In this document: positions 1 to 8,354 of the stretch, piece by piece | Numbering within the stretch: position 1 is the stretch's first letter | How the letters are laid out: each line of letters opens with the position of its first letter | NCBI RefSeq assembly: GCF_900129375.1 | Contig: NZ_FQVN01000004.1 | Location: forward strand, 496,001-560,000 | Direction of reading: 5' to 3' | From: Streptoalloteichus hindustanus | GTDB lineage: Bacteria > Actinomycetota > Actinomycetes > Mycobacteriales > Pseudonocardiaceae | Length of the DNA: 64,000 nucleotides | Made by a program: the position numbers and the translations under genes | The notes under the pieces: generated by a model | The model's input: the letters and a program-made list of their open reading frames with translations, nothing else | Told to the model about the DNA's origin: nothing | Database searches by the model: none

Positions 1-1
1 C

Positions 2-709
2 GAACCAGCCCTCGTCACCGACGTCACCGGCATCCCGGTACCACGCTGGCTCCCCGGAGGCGACCTCCTGGTGGCGACCTGGCTCGGGCAGGCCACCCGA
101 CTGCACGGCGCCACCTACCAACCCCTGTGGTCCACAACCCTGCGGTCGACCGCGCAGAACATGCGAAGCACCCTGCTCGCGCCCGAAAAAGCCCCAACAG
201 CGAGGATCACCGTCACCGGCAACGGAGTGCCACCCACCGGACAAGCCAATCTGCTCACCCCGGACACAGCCGGACTCAGCTTCGTCGGGTTCGACAGCAA
301 ACGACCGGTCGCCCTGCCAGCCGAGAAACAGTTCGCCCCGCACCCGGAGCCACCGGATCGGCCCCACCTGTCGGATCCCCTGGTCGAGTTCCTCTCGGAG
401 GCGTTTCCCCTCGGCTATCTCCACGTCCTCCTGCGGGAACCCAAGGCGACGGTCACCTTCGGCAGCCTCACCCTGTGGGACGACCCCGCGCACCCGGAGT
501 CCTGGCTCCGCGACCTCCGGCTGGACATCCGCGCCACACCCGGCGACGTCTGGAAACCAGTCGCCAGGCTCGTCTCCCACGCCGCCGCCCGCACCTACCC
601 GCTCCCCGGGGGACGACAGGTCACCGCGGCCGAGATCCGACTGGTCGTACCGCCCGGCCTGCCCGGCAACCTCCGCCTCGCCGGCATCGCCCTGCACGCC
701 CCGCCCTGA
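2..709 (+). CDS. hypothetical protein, 5' end outside window
   Basis: The frame is open from the first bases, so this is the 3' part of a longer gene; 235 residues are visible and a GTG at 71 is only an internal candidate start. No signal peptide, membrane segment or recognisable motif is visible. The product is rich in proline and charged residues, with the look of a soluble beta-rich protein (segments LHVLLREPKATVTFGSLTLW and VTAAEIRLVVPPGLPGNLRL). I do not recognise the family. Third codon positions are G/C-rich, which supports real coding. A 372-base stretch with palindromes separates it from the next gene. Confidence 0.6.
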   Translation, partial: EPALVTDVTGIPVPRWLPGGDLLVATWLGQATRLHGATYQPLWSTTLRSTAQNMRSTLLAPEKAPTARITVTGNGVPPTGQANLLTPDTAGLSFVGFDSKRPVALPAEKQFAPHPEPPDRPHLSDPLVEFLSEAFPLGYLHVLLREPKATVTFGSLTLWDDPAHPESWLRDLRLDIRATPGDVWKPVARLVSHAAARTYPLPGGRQVTAAEIRLVVPPGLPGNLRLAGIALHAPP

Positions 710-1081
710 CCGACGGCCCGGGATCCGCCCGGAGGAGGCCGGCGGACAGAGCTCCCGGCTTGCGCATGCCCAGGCCAGGAACCCCGGCTTGCTTGTGTCA
801 CGTGACGAATGACGAGAAGGCCTGGGGGAAGGGCCTGTCAGGCGGTGCTCAGGCGACCGGCCCACTTTTGTCTCGTTGCCGTTCCCTAGTTTCGTTTCGT
901 CACTTGAAACTAAACGAAACGGAATTGGGGGATAGGGCGGAGCGGCGGGCGTCAGTTCTGACCCGCGATAAGGTTCACTTATCACGGGTTAGCCGGGAAT
1001 CTCACGCAGGGTGGTAGATCCCTGCCGAGGGTATTGCGTTGCGTTGGAAACGTTTGCAACGAAACGTGTTACGGTGGCCGG
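710..1081. other. gene-free stretch with inverted repeats
   Basis: No convincing gene. Two dyads are visible: GTTTCGTTT (889-897) with AAACGAAAC (912-920), which overlaps a second dyad TAGTTTC/GAAACTA; and ACCCG-C-GATAAG (961-972) with CTTATC-A-CGGGT (978-989), a 12-bp stem with one mismatch and a 5-base loop. Both look like protein-binding sites or a weak hairpin rather than coding sequence. The A/T content is clearly higher than in the neighbouring genes. Confidence 0.6.
1042..1075 (+). promoter_or_regulatory. palindromic operator and -10 box of the coiled-coil gene
   Basis: CGTTGGAAACGTTTGCAACG (1042-1061) is a near-perfect 20-bp palindrome centred on AAACGTTT. It covers TTGGAA (1044-1049), a possible -35, and is followed by TACGGT (1070-1075), a good actinobacterial -10. 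The -10 ends 6 bases before the GTG at 1082, so the transcript would be leaderless. A repressor on the palindrome would block the promoter. The regulator is unknown; autoregulation is possible. Confidence 0.5.
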
Positions 1082-2251
1082 GTGGATGATCTTGAGAATG
1101 GTGGCGTGGCCGACGCGGGGGAGCTGTCGGGGAGCGCCGGGACGGCCTGCAAGTTCCCTGGCTGCTCCCGACCGGTGGCCCGAAGCACGAAGCCGGGCCG
1201 CCCGCCGGAGTACTGCGACCACCCCGACCACACCCGGTGGCGCGCCTGGAAGGAGCGACAGCGACTCCAACAGGAGATCCAGTCACCCCAGGGCGATTCT
1301 GTCACGGTGACGAAACTGGACGGGCCGGTGACAAGCGCGCGGACCAGGGCGGACGACCTCCTCGGCCAGTTCCGGTCGCTGGCGGCCCAGCTCGGCGACA
1401 CGCTCGCCGCCGCCGTCGGCGAGCTGTCCACGTTGGCCGACCCCAGCGTCGCCGAGGCCCAGGTCCAGGCGGTTCAGGCGGACGCGGCCCGGCGGGTGGC
1501 CGAGGCGGAGGCCCGCGCGGTCGCCGCCGAGCACCAGAGCAGGGACGCCGAGGCCGCCCGGCGCGCGGCGGAGGAGGCCGCGACCGACGCGGTGGCTGCC
1601 GCCGAGACGGCCGAGCGGGAGGCGACGGCGGCCACCGAGGCGCGCGACGCCGCCCTCGCCGAAGCCGAACAGGTGATGCGACAGGCTCGGGAGGAGGCCG
1701 AAGCCGCCCGGAACGAGGCCGAGGTCGCGGTCCTCGCCGCCCAACGACAGGCCGACACGCGGGTGCGGCAGGCCGAGGACGACGCGGTCGCCCAGGTCGA
1801 ACAGACCCGCCGCCAGGCGGCCAGGGACGTCGAGGCCGCGCGGACCGAGCGCGACGAGGCGCTGCGGCGCGCGGAGCGAGCCGAGTTGGCGGCGCAGCAG
1901 GCCGAGCGGCTCAGGGTCGACGCCCGGGGCGAGCTCGACCAGGCCCGGGAGGAGCTGCGGCAGCTCCGGACGGAGTTCGCGGAGTTCCGCCGGGTCAGCT
2001 CGACGGAGACGACGCGACTGCGGGAGGACCTGGCGCGACAGCGGGAGGGCGCGGCGGAGGCGCTCGCGGAGGCCAAGCAGGTGGCCGCCGAGCGGATCGC
2101 CGCGCTGGACGAGGCCAGGGCCCAGACCCTGGCGCGGGCGGAGCGCGCCGAACGGGAGTGGGACCGCCTCCTGGCGGACCTGGAACGCCTTCGCGCGACG
2201 CGACCCGACAACGGCGAGGTTCGCGGCGCGGCGCCGGGCGAGACGCGCTGA
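1082..2251 (+). CDS. zinc-ribbon and long coiled-coil protein
   Basis: 389 residues. The N-terminus has a probable zinc site with C23-x4-C28 and C45 plus H47 or H50, inside the motif PGRPPEYC. From about residue 90 to the end it is an Ala/Glu/Arg-rich helix with heptad character, typical of a long coiled coil. No membrane segment. I chose GTG 1082 because a -10 box ends 6 bases upstream; an earlier in-frame ATG at 1034 lies inside the promoter palindrome. The layout recalls KfrA-like DNA-binding coiled-coil proteins, but I see no certain HTH, so this is only a suggestion. The same GRPxxYC ribbon recurs in the small protein at 31435. A terminator hairpin follows. Confidence 0.7.
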   Translation: MDDLENGGVADAGELSGSAGTACKFPGCSRPVARSTKPGRPPEYCDHPDHTRWRAWKERQRLQQEIQSPQGDSVTVTKLDGPVTSARTRADDLLGQFRSLAAQLGDTLAAAVGELSTLADPSVAEAQVQAVQADAARRVAEAEARAVAAEHQSRDAEAARRAAEEAATDAVAAAETAEREATAATEARDAALAEAEQVMRQAREEAEAARNEAEVAVLAAQRQADTRVRQAEDDAVAQVEQTRRQAARDVEAARTERDEALRRAERAELAAQQAERLRVDARGELDQAREELRQLRTEFAEFRRVSSTETTRLREDLARQREGAAEALAEAKQVAAERIAALDEARAQTLARAERAEREWDRLLADLERLRATRPDNGEVRGAAPGETR

Positions 2252-2306
2252 CGCTGAGGACGAGCTCGGCGACCAGGTTCGGCTGGGGTCGTCGAGCGCC
2301 GAGCCA

Positions 2307-2355
2307 CCCGTGGTGGTCGCGCCACCGGAGAAGCTGGCGGCACGACCACCACGGG
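2307..2355. terminator. bidirectional terminator hairpin
   Basis: CCCGTGGTGGTCG (2307-2319) pairs perfectly with CGACCACCACGGG (2343-2355), and GCCACC/GGCGGC extends the stem inside. It lies between the convergent coiled-coil and RidA genes. Confidence 0.75.
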
Positions 2356-2382
2356 ATTTCCTGATCGCGCGTCCATCGTGCG

Positions 2383-2793
2383 TCAGGAGTCGAGCACGGC
2401 GGCCACAGCCTCGATCTCCACCAGCTGGTCGTCGTAGCCGAGCACGGTCACGCCCATCAACGTGCTCGGCACGTCGTGATCGCCGAAGGCGTCCCGCACC
2501 ACCTCCCACGCCGTCACCAGGTCCTCCTGCCGGGTGGACGCGACCAGCACCCGGGTGCTGATGACGTCCCGCAGGGTCGCGCCGGCATCGTCGAGGGCGA
2601 TGCGCATGTTCTCGACGGCCTTGGCCGCCTGCCCGGCGTAGTCCCCGACCGCCGCCGTGGTCCCGTCCTCGTTCAGCGGGCAGGCCCCGGCCAGGAAGAT
2701 CAGCCGGGCGTCGGCCGGCGCCGTGGCGGCGTAGGCGTACTCGGCGACGGTGGACAGGCGGGTGGAACGGATCAGCGTGACGGCACGCGTCAT
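2383..2793 (-). CDS. RidA family (YjgF/YER057c/UK114) protein
   Basis: 136 residues, the usual length for the family. RidA proteins form trimers; the best-known members hydrolyse reactive enamine/imine intermediates made by PLP enzymes, while other subfamilies have different or unknown substrates. Features include LIFLAGACPLNEDG, a helix with GQAAKAVENMRIAL, and the C-terminal VEIEAVAAVLDS. The arginine of canonical RidA (CxxR near the C-terminus) is not evident: the equivalent stretch reads GYDDQLVEIEAV. It may therefore belong to a non-canonical Rid group. I start at ATG 2793, preceded by GAAGGGAGC; an ATG further upstream has no comparable ribosome site. It converges on the coiled-coil gene. 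Confidence 0.85.
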   Translation of the reverse strand: MTRAVTLIRSTRLSTVAEYAYAATAPADARLIFLAGACPLNEDGTTAAVGDYAGQAAKAVENMRIALDDAGATLRDVISTRVLVASTRQEDLVTAWEVVRDAFGDHDVPSTLMGVTVLGYDDQLVEIEAVAAVLDS

Positions 2794-2920
2794 GGGTGCT
2801 CCCTTCGGGTCCGACCTGGAACAGGTCACCCTTTCAGGTGCGAGGTCTCCCGTTCACGTCGTTTTCGGGTGCCGCGAAGGATCTCGGCGGACGCACGAAC
2901 AACAACTCCCGTCGACCTGG

Positions 2921-3112
2921 TCAGGCGAGCGTGATGACACCCACGCGGACATGGCGGAACCGGGTCTCACCGCCGCACCTGCCGCTTCCAGTCCGCGGGC
3001 GCCCCCTCACGCGACCAGGTCGCGACCCGCGAGTTGATCGGCACGAGGAGCAGGGCCGACATCACCACGCTCAGCACGAGCAGCACCACGCCAGTGCGAC
3101 CCAGGAACGCGA
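2921..3112 (-). pseudogene. DUF1772-type membrane protein remnant
   Basis: Read leftwards from about 3112, the frame gives the end of a DUF1772-like membrane protein: a hydrophobic helix (TGVVLLVLSVVMSALLLVPI), then NSRVATW and PADWKRQVRR. A one-base change then gives a stop near 2969, but shifting frame recovers RWDRFRHVRVGVITLA and a natural stop at 2921. The first half of the gene is missing; its expected position is occupied by the opposing TetR fragment. Both a truncation and a frameshift make it non-functional. The family assignment is from remembered family patterns. Confidence 0.6.
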
Positions 3113-3520
3113 GCGGGCCGCCCGCCACCGGCTGATCGTCGCCACGGCCCGCGAACTCGCCGAGCAGATCGAGTACAGCCAGCCCGTGCTCTCCAGCCAC
3201 TTCCGCGGCAAGAGCGCCATCGTGGGCGTGGTCGCGCTGGAGGGTTCGCCGAGCTGACGGACGCATCGCGCGCCGCGGCCGCGCGAGGGCCCACCGGCCG
3301 GGAGTTCGCCGCGCGCAGTCCCGCCTTGTACGACGCGATGTTCAGCCTCGACAACGGTTTCCCCTGCGCCGAGGAGACCGCCGAGACGTTCTGGGCCGCG
3401 TTGCACGGACTGGTCACCCTCACCCGCGCCCGGCGCCTCTCCGCCGAGCGGGTCGCCGATCGCCTCGCGCTCCTGGTGGACCGCTTCGTGCCCCGCGAGG
3501 ACCTCCTGGGCGATCCGCAC
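3093..3520 (+). pseudogene. TetR family regulator remnant
   Basis: The frame to 3257 reads TQERERAARHRLIVATARELAEQ, then IEYSQPVLSSHFRGKSAIVG. In an intact TetR protein about 14 residues (the first HTH helices) would lie between these blocks, so an in-frame deletion is likely. Near 3243 one base is missing: adding it turns GSPS-stop into GFAELTDASRAAAARG, which runs into the C-terminal part in the next frame (ALYDAMFSLDNGFPCAEETAETFWAALHGLVTL...ALLVDRFVP). There is no start codon at the right place, and the frame now runs on into the methyltransferase-like gene. Head-to-head TetR and DUF1772 genes are a common actinobacterial pair; here both have decayed together. Confidence 0.7.
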
Positions 3521-3664
3521 CCCCGCCGACCAGGTGAACGCGCTCACCCGATCCCGCAGAGATCCGTCCCGGTTCCGTTGTCCGACGCCGTCACGTCGCG
3601 CGCTGGTGGAGAATCCCCCGACGACGGCTGGACGTTGGCTCACGCGGAGTGGGAAGGGGAGGCC

Positions 3665-4576
3665 GTGACGCCTCGATCTCGACGGGCCACGGAGGAGACG
3701 TCGCCGGAGGCGCCGGCCACGGCGAGCTCCGGCGGCAGGGCCAGAACCGACTTCGACGAGATCTACGACCAACCCGACCCGCGCGCCTTCTTCCGGACCT
3801 TGGGAGCCTGGGAGTACCAGACTCCCCACCACGCCCAGGCGATCTTCCGGCGGATGGTGGCGGCGCGCGAGCAGGCCGCTCACGCCGCTGAGCCCGTCAC
3901 CGTCGTGGATCTCTGCTGCTCCTACGGCATCAACGCGGCCCTGCTCAACCACGACCTGACCATGGCCGACCTGTACGAGCACTACGGGTCCGCGGAGGTG
4001 GCCGCGCTCTCCACCGCTGAGCTGGTCGAACGGGACCGCGCCTTCTACGCCACCCGTCGGCGCCCCGACGCGGTCCGCGTCGTGGGGCTGGACGCGGCCC
4101 GGAACGCCGTCGGCTACGCCCGCGCCGTCGGTCTGCTGGAGCAGGGGTTCGCCGAGAACCTGGAGACCGCGCCGCCGAGCGAGGCGTTGCTGCGCGCGGT
4201 GCGGGACGCGTGCCTGATCACGGTCACCGGCGGGATCAGTTTCCTGTCGCCCCGCACCTTCCAACCGCTGCTCGCCGCCGTCCGCGGGCCCGTGTGGGTC
4301 GCCGCGTTCGTCCTGCGCAGCGGCTCCTACCAGTCCCTCGCCGAGGCCCTGGCGTCCTTCGGCCTGGTCACCGAGGTCGACAGGAACCGCACTTTTCCGC
4401 AGCGGCGTTTCACGGACGACCAGGAGCGGCAGTACGCCGTGGAGGCGGTCACGGCCGTCGGCGAGGACCCCGAGGGCAGGGAGTCCGACGGGTACTTCCA
4501 CGCCGCGCTGCACCTGTCCCGCCCCGCGCCGGACGTGACCGCGTTTCCCCTGGCCTCGCTGCTGGACCACGCCTGA
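3665..4576 (+). CDS. class I SAM methyltransferase-like protein
   Basis: 303 residues. A Rossmann-type motif I lies at residues 79-90 (VTVVDLCCSYGIN); its glycines are fewer than in typical DxGxGxG sites, so SAM binding or catalysis may be altered. A later strand and helix (RVVGLDAARNAVGYARAVGLLEQGF) looks like motif II, where an acidic residue contacts the cofactor, and ITVTGGISFLSPRTFQPLL resembles motif IV. GTG 3665 is chosen because GGAAGGGGAGG stands just before it. The open frame extends far upstream, but that part is the tail of the TetR pseudogene. The substrate is unknown. It faces the TetR gene at 5206, with 57 bases between the two stops. Confidence 0.7.
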   Translation: MTPRSRRATEETSPEAPATASSGGRARTDFDEIYDQPDPRAFFRTLGAWEYQTPHHAQAIFRRMVAAREQAAHAAEPVTVVDLCCSYGINAALLNHDLTMADLYEHYGSAEVAALSTAELVERDRAFYATRRRPDAVRVVGLDAARNAVGYARAVGLLEQGFAENLETAPPSEALLRAVRDACLITVTGGISFLSPRTFQPLLAAVRGPVWVAAFVLRSGSYQSLAEALASFGLVTEVDRNRTFPQRRFTDDQERQYAVEAVTAVGEDPEGRESDGYFHAALHLSRPAPDVTAFPLASLLDHA

Positions 4577-4633
4577 TCACAGGACGCCCGCTGGCCAGGG
4601 CGGGGGCGTGGGGCGGGACAGCCGGCCGGCGCG

Positions 4634-5206
4634 TCAGCCCTGGGGTGGCTGGACGGTGTCGGCGACGGCGCGCAGGCCGGCCATGATCTGGTCGGCGCCG
4701 GGCGCGCGGTCCGGGTCGATCATCCACTGCACGAGCAGGCCGCACAGCAGGGTCATGTGGAGCGCGCCGAGGGCCTCGCGGGTGGCGGCGGAGTCCTGGT
4801 CGCTGGTGGGCAGCATGTTCGAGAGCTCGGTGCGGGCCTCGACCTGGCCGGCGGCGAGCTGGGCTCGGAGCTCCGGCGCGTGCGTGGCCTGGGTGAACGC
4901 CTCGACGTTGGTGACCCACGTCGCCCGGTTGTCGGTGAACGAGCTGGTCAGCGAGGCGAGGAAGTCGTGGAGGCGCTGGGCGGGGTCGCCGACCGGGCCC
5001 ACCCGCCGCAGGATCTCGTCGACGGCTTCGGCCGCTGTCTCCATCAACGCCTGGTTGAGCAGCGCGTCCTTGGTGCCGAAGTGGTAGTTGATGGCCGCCA
5101 GGTTGGTGCCCGTCACCGCGACGATGTCGCGCACCGTGGTGCGCGCGTAGCCCCGTTCGGCCAGGCAGCGCTTCGCGCCGTCGAGCAGCTGTTCCCGGAT
5201 ACCCAC
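4634..5206 (-). CDS. TetR family repressor
   Basis: 190 residues. The N-terminal HTH covers about residues 8-50 (LLDGAKRCLAERGYARTTVRDIVAVTGTNLAAINYHFGTKDALL). The remainder is the helical ligand and dimer domain. It is divergent from the MFS exporter at 5291, with 84 bases containing nested palindromes between them, so it probably represses both itself and the exporter until a ligand binds. The GTG start at 5206 follows a TACGGT -10 box by 6 bases, suggesting a leaderless message. Confidence 0.9.
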   Translation of the reverse strand: MGIREQLLDGAKRCLAERGYARTTVRDIVAVTGTNLAAINYHFGTKDALLNQALMETAAEAVDEILRRVGPVGDPAQRLHDFLASLTSSFTDNRATWVTNVEAFTQATHAPELRAQLAAGQVEARTELSNMLPTSDQDSAATREALGALHMTLLCGLLVQWMIDPDRAPGADQIMAGLRAVADTVQPPQG

Positions 5207-5236
5207 GTGATCACCGTAGCACGCGGGCTGACGTGT

Positions 5237-5280
5237 GTTTCAAACCACTGTTTCTAACAGCTGTTTGAAACGGCTGTTAG
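5237..5280. promoter_or_regulatory. TetR operator between tetR and the MFS gene
   Basis: Nested dyads: GTTTCAAAC (5237-5245) with GTTTGAAAC (5263-5271); AACAGCTGTT (5256-5265), a perfect palindrome; and CTAACAGC (5254-5261) with GCTGTTAG (5273-5280). The TTGAAA elements of the outer dyad sit where -35 boxes for the two divergent genes could be, so a bound repressor would block both promoters. Binding by the adjacent TetR protein is inferred from position. Confidence 0.7.
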
Positions 5281-5290
5281 CGTCGACTTC

Positions 5291-6823
5291 ATGATCGCGA
5301 ACACCGGCGGCGCCACGGCACGACGCCGCGCGTGGGCCGGCCTGGCCGTGCTCGTGCTCCCCGTCCTGGTGATCTCCCTGGACGTGACGGTGCTGTACCT
5401 CGCCCTGCCGGCGGTGAGCGCGGCCCTGCGCCCCAGTGCCACCGAGCTGCTGTGGATCGTCGACGTCTACCCGTTCCTGCTCGCCGGCCTGCTGATCACG
5501 ATGGGCGCGGTCGGCGACCGGATCGGGCGACGCCGGCTGCTGCTGGTCGGGGCGGCCGGGTTCGGGGCCGCCTCGCTGCTGGCCGCGTGCTCGACCACGC
5601 CCGGGATGCTGATCGCGGCCAGGGCCCTGCTGGGGATCGCGGGCGCGACCCTGATGCCGTCCGCGTTGGCCCTGGTCCGCCACCTGTTCCCCGACGCCCG
5701 GCAGCGGGCCAGCGCGATCGCGGTCGTCACGGCGGGGTTCGCCGTGGGCGCGGCGCTGGGCCCGCTGGTGGGCGGGGCGCTGCTGGCGCGCTTCTGGTGG
5801 GGCTCGGTGTTCCTGGTGAACGTGCCGCTGATGGCCCTGTTCCTGGTGTTGGGGCGGCTGCTGCCGGGTGACCGGGGCGAGGGGGCCCGCCGGATCGACC
5901 TGCTCAGCGCGGGGTTGTCCCTGGCCGCGGTGCTCCTGGCGATCTCCGCGATCAAGGCCCTGGCCACCGGTGGCGGCGAGGCGTGGCACCCGTTCCTGAC
6001 GCTGACGGCCGGTGCGGCGTTCGGCGTGTCGTTCGCACTCAGGCAACGACGACTCGCCGAGCCGATGATCGATCCCGCGGTGGTCGCGGCGCCGGCATCG
6101 CGGGTCTCGGTCGGCACGAACGTGCTCGCCTCCTTCGGCATGGTCGGCTCCGCGTTGTTCGCCGGCCAGTACCTGCAGTTGGTGGCGGGGGAGAGCCCGT
6201 TGGCAGCCGGGCTGTGGCTGCTGCCGGGCGCGGTCGCGGCCGTGTCCGGGGCGGCGTTGGCCTCGGTCCTGGCGCGGCGGTCGCGCCCGGCGGTGGCGAT
6301 CGGGTCGGGACTCGCGCTGGCCGCGGCGGGGTTCGGGGCGCTGGCGCTGGTGTCCGTCGACGCCGCGGTGTGGCCGGTCGTGCTCGGCACCGCGCTGCTG
6401 GGCGTGGGGCTGACGATGACGCTGTCGGTCACCGCGGGACTGATCATCGCCAGCGCGCCGCCCCGGCACGCCGGAGCGGCCGGCGGCGTGGTCGAGACCA
6501 GCGAGAAGCTCGGGTCCGCCTCGGGGGCGGCGGTCCTGGGCGCCCTGCACGCCGTGCTGTACCGGGCGGGCGTCGACGCCGCCGCGCCCCCGGAGGCCCC
6601 CGCCGACGCCGTGGCCGCCGCGCGGGAAACCCTCGGCTCCGCGCTCGCGGTGGCCGCGCGGCTGTCCGGGGGAGCCGGCCCCGCGCTGCGGGAGGCCGCC
6701 ACCACGGCGTTCGTCTCCGGCATGCGCGTGGTGATGCTCGCCTGCCTGGTCGCCTTCGCCGCCACCGCGGTCGTGGCCACCGTGCTGCTCCGGCGCGTCC
6801 CCGGCGACTCCCCGCGCCCCTGA
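5291..6823 (+). CDS. MFS multidrug exporter, DHA2 (14-TM) type
   Basis: 510 residues and about 14 hydrophobic helices, the size of QacA/SmvA-type drug:proton antiporters. The first helix has the DHA2 signature LDVTVLYLALPAV; motif A follows as GAVGDRIGRRRLLL, and motif C-like glycine/proline-rich segments (AVGAALGPLVGGALL) are present. ATG 5291 lies directly after the palindromic operator. The divergent TetR gene is the likely regulator. The substrate cannot be told from sequence; lipophilic cations and antibiotics are typical of the family. Confidence 0.9.
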   Translation: MIANTGGATARRRAWAGLAVLVLPVLVISLDVTVLYLALPAVSAALRPSATELLWIVDVYPFLLAGLLITMGAVGDRIGRRRLLLVGAAGFGAASLLAACSTTPGMLIAARALLGIAGATLMPSALALVRHLFPDARQRASAIAVVTAGFAVGAALGPLVGGALLARFWWGSVFLVNVPLMALFLVLGRLLPGDRGEGARRIDLLSAGLSLAAVLLAISAIKALATGGGEAWHPFLTLTAGAAFGVSFALRQRRLAEPMIDPAVVAAPASRVSVGTNVLASFGMVGSALFAGQYLQLVAGESPLAAGLWLLPGAVAAVSGAALASVLARRSRPAVAIGSGLALAAAGFGALALVSVDAAVWPVVLGTALLGVGLTMTLSVTAGLIIASAPPRHAGAAGGVVETSEKLGSASGAAVLGALHAVLYRAGVDAAAPPEAPADAVAAARETLGSALAVAARLSGGAGPALREAATTAFVSGMRVVMLACLVAFAATAVVATVLLRRVPGDSPRP

Positions 6824-6908
6824 ACCTCGCCCAGCCCCCAGTCGGGGTTCACCGACGGCAGCGTCCGTCACAGATCGTGTTCGTCACCGACCAGGAAGAA
6901 GTGCAATC

Positions 6909-8348
6909 GTGTCAACACCTCTCGCGCTCACCCACGTCACCGTCATCGACGCCACCGGCGCTCCGGCCCGACCGGACTCCACCGTGGTCGTCCGGGACGG
7001 GACCATCGCGGTCGTCGGCCGCTCCAGCGAGGTCCCCGTCCCCGAGGACGCGACCGTGGTGGACCTGACCGGCCGGTTCCTCATCCCCGGCCTGGCCGAC
7101 ATGCACATCCACACCGACGCGGTCGAGCAGGTCTACCTGCCGCTGTACCTGGCCAACGGCGTCACGACGCTGCGCCAGATGTCGGGGCAGCGGCACCACC
7201 ACGAGTGGCGGCGGCGGATCGTCGACGGCGAGTTGCTCGGGCCGCGCCTGGTGATCGGCAGCCGGATCGTCGACGGCCGGCCGTCCCTGTGGGACTCCTT
7301 CCCCGACGCCAACTGGGACCCGGTGCAGGGCTCGCCGGTGGTCAAGGTCGCCGACGAGGCCGAGGCCCGGCGGGCCGTGCGGGAGGCCGCGGCGGAGGGC
7401 GCCGACTTCGTCAAGGTCTACTCGCGGTTGCCGCGGGAGGTCTACCTCGCGCTGGCCGACGAGGCCGACCGGCTGGGCATCCCCTTCGCCGGCCACATCC
7501 CCGACGAGGTGCCGGTCACCGAGGCCGCCGCCGCGGGGCAGGCCAGCTTCGAGCACGTGCACGCGTTGTTCCCGGCCACCTCCCGGCACGACACCGAGCA
7601 CCTGCGGGCGCTGGCGGGCATCGACGTCCGCGGCGCGGACGCCTACAGCAGCTGGTTCCACCAGATCAACCAGGTGGAGTGGGAGTCGGCGCACGCCTAC
7701 AGCCCGTTCCGGGCGGCCGCGGTGTTCGAGCGCCTGGTCGCCCACGGCACCGCCTTCACCCCGACGTTGACCATGCACCGGATGCTCGACATGCCCTACC
7801 TGGGCTCGTTGGTCGACGACCGGCTCCGGTACCTGCCGGCGTCGGTGCGAGGCGTCTGGGAGTGGGTGCACGACGAGATGTACACCCGGGGGCGCACGGT
7901 GGAGGAGGCCGCCCAGCGCGCGGTGCTGTTCCAGCGGCGACTCCAGGTCACCAGGGCGATGGACGAGGCCGGGGTGCGGCTGCTGGCCGGCACCGACGCC
8001 CCCACCCTGTTCGGCTACCACGGTTTCGACCTGCACACCGAGCTGGACCTGTTCGTCACCGCCGGGCTCTCCCCGATGCGGGCGCTGCAGACCGCCACCC
8101 TGGAGCCGGCCCGGTTCCTCGGCGTGGCGGACGTCGCGGGCACCGTCGAGGAGGGCAAGCACGCCGACCTGGTGGTGCTGGAGGCCGACCCGCTGGCCGA
8201 CATCCGCAACACCAGCCGGATCCACGCGGTCGTCGTCGCCGGCCACCTGATCACCCCGGAGCGGCGGGCGGAGATGCTGGCCGAGGTGGAGGCCGCCGCG
8301 GCCGGCATGCCGCAGCCGGACCTGTCGCGGGCGGCGGGCTGCTGCTGA
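6909..8348 (+). CDS. metal-dependent amidohydrolase
   Basis: 479 residues, amidohydrolase superfamily of the imidazolonepropionase/prolidase-like kind. The metal-binding H66-x-H68 is in LADMHIHTD; K169 in FVKVYS is the candidate carbamylated lysine; H196 (AGHIP) and H216 (FEHVHAL) are the next ligands; and the catalytic Asp is in LLAGTDAPT near residue 361. No signal peptide is present, so it is probably cytosolic. The C-terminus ends in Cys-Cys. The GTG start at 6909 has GGAAG about 12 bases upstream. It follows the exporter by 85 bases and might be co-transcribed with it, perhaps as a detoxifying hydrolase; this is inference. Confidence 0.85.
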   Translation: MSTPLALTHVTVIDATGAPARPDSTVVVRDGTIAVVGRSSEVPVPEDATVVDLTGRFLIPGLADMHIHTDAVEQVYLPLYLANGVTTLRQMSGQRHHHEWRRRIVDGELLGPRLVIGSRIVDGRPSLWDSFPDANWDPVQGSPVVKVADEAEARRAVREAAAEGADFVKVYSRLPREVYLALADEADRLGIPFAGHIPDEVPVTEAAAAGQASFEHVHALFPATSRHDTEHLRALAGIDVRGADAYSSWFHQINQVEWESAHAYSPFRAAAVFERLVAHGTAFTPTLTMHRMLDMPYLGSLVDDRLRYLPASVRGVWEWVHDEMYTRGRTVEEAAQRAVLFQRRLQVTRAMDEAGVRLLAGTDAPTLFGYHGFDLHTELDLFVTAGLSPMRALQTATLEPARFLGVADVAGTVEEGKHADLVVLEADPLADIRNTSRIHAVVVAGHLITPERRAEMLAEVEAAAAGMPQPDLSRAAGCC

Positions 8349-8354
8349 CCCCCG

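Noticed and set aside
1301-1316. 16-mer GTCACGGTGACGAAAC repeated at 22595-22610, with a related dyad at 52591-52605
   Set aside because: The first copy is inside a coding region and the core is a common GC-rich word; three scattered occurrences are too few to argue for a binding-site family.
1283-2509. 408-codon minus-strand frame opposite the coiled-coil gene
   Set aside because: Mirror of a GC-rich coiled-coil gene; no ribosome site and no family features, and it overlaps the RidA gene and the terminator.
5240-6871. 543-codon minus-strand frame opposite the DHA2 exporter
   Set aside because: Composition is Arg/Gly/Gln/His-rich with no domain; the exporter on the other strand has clear helices and motifs.
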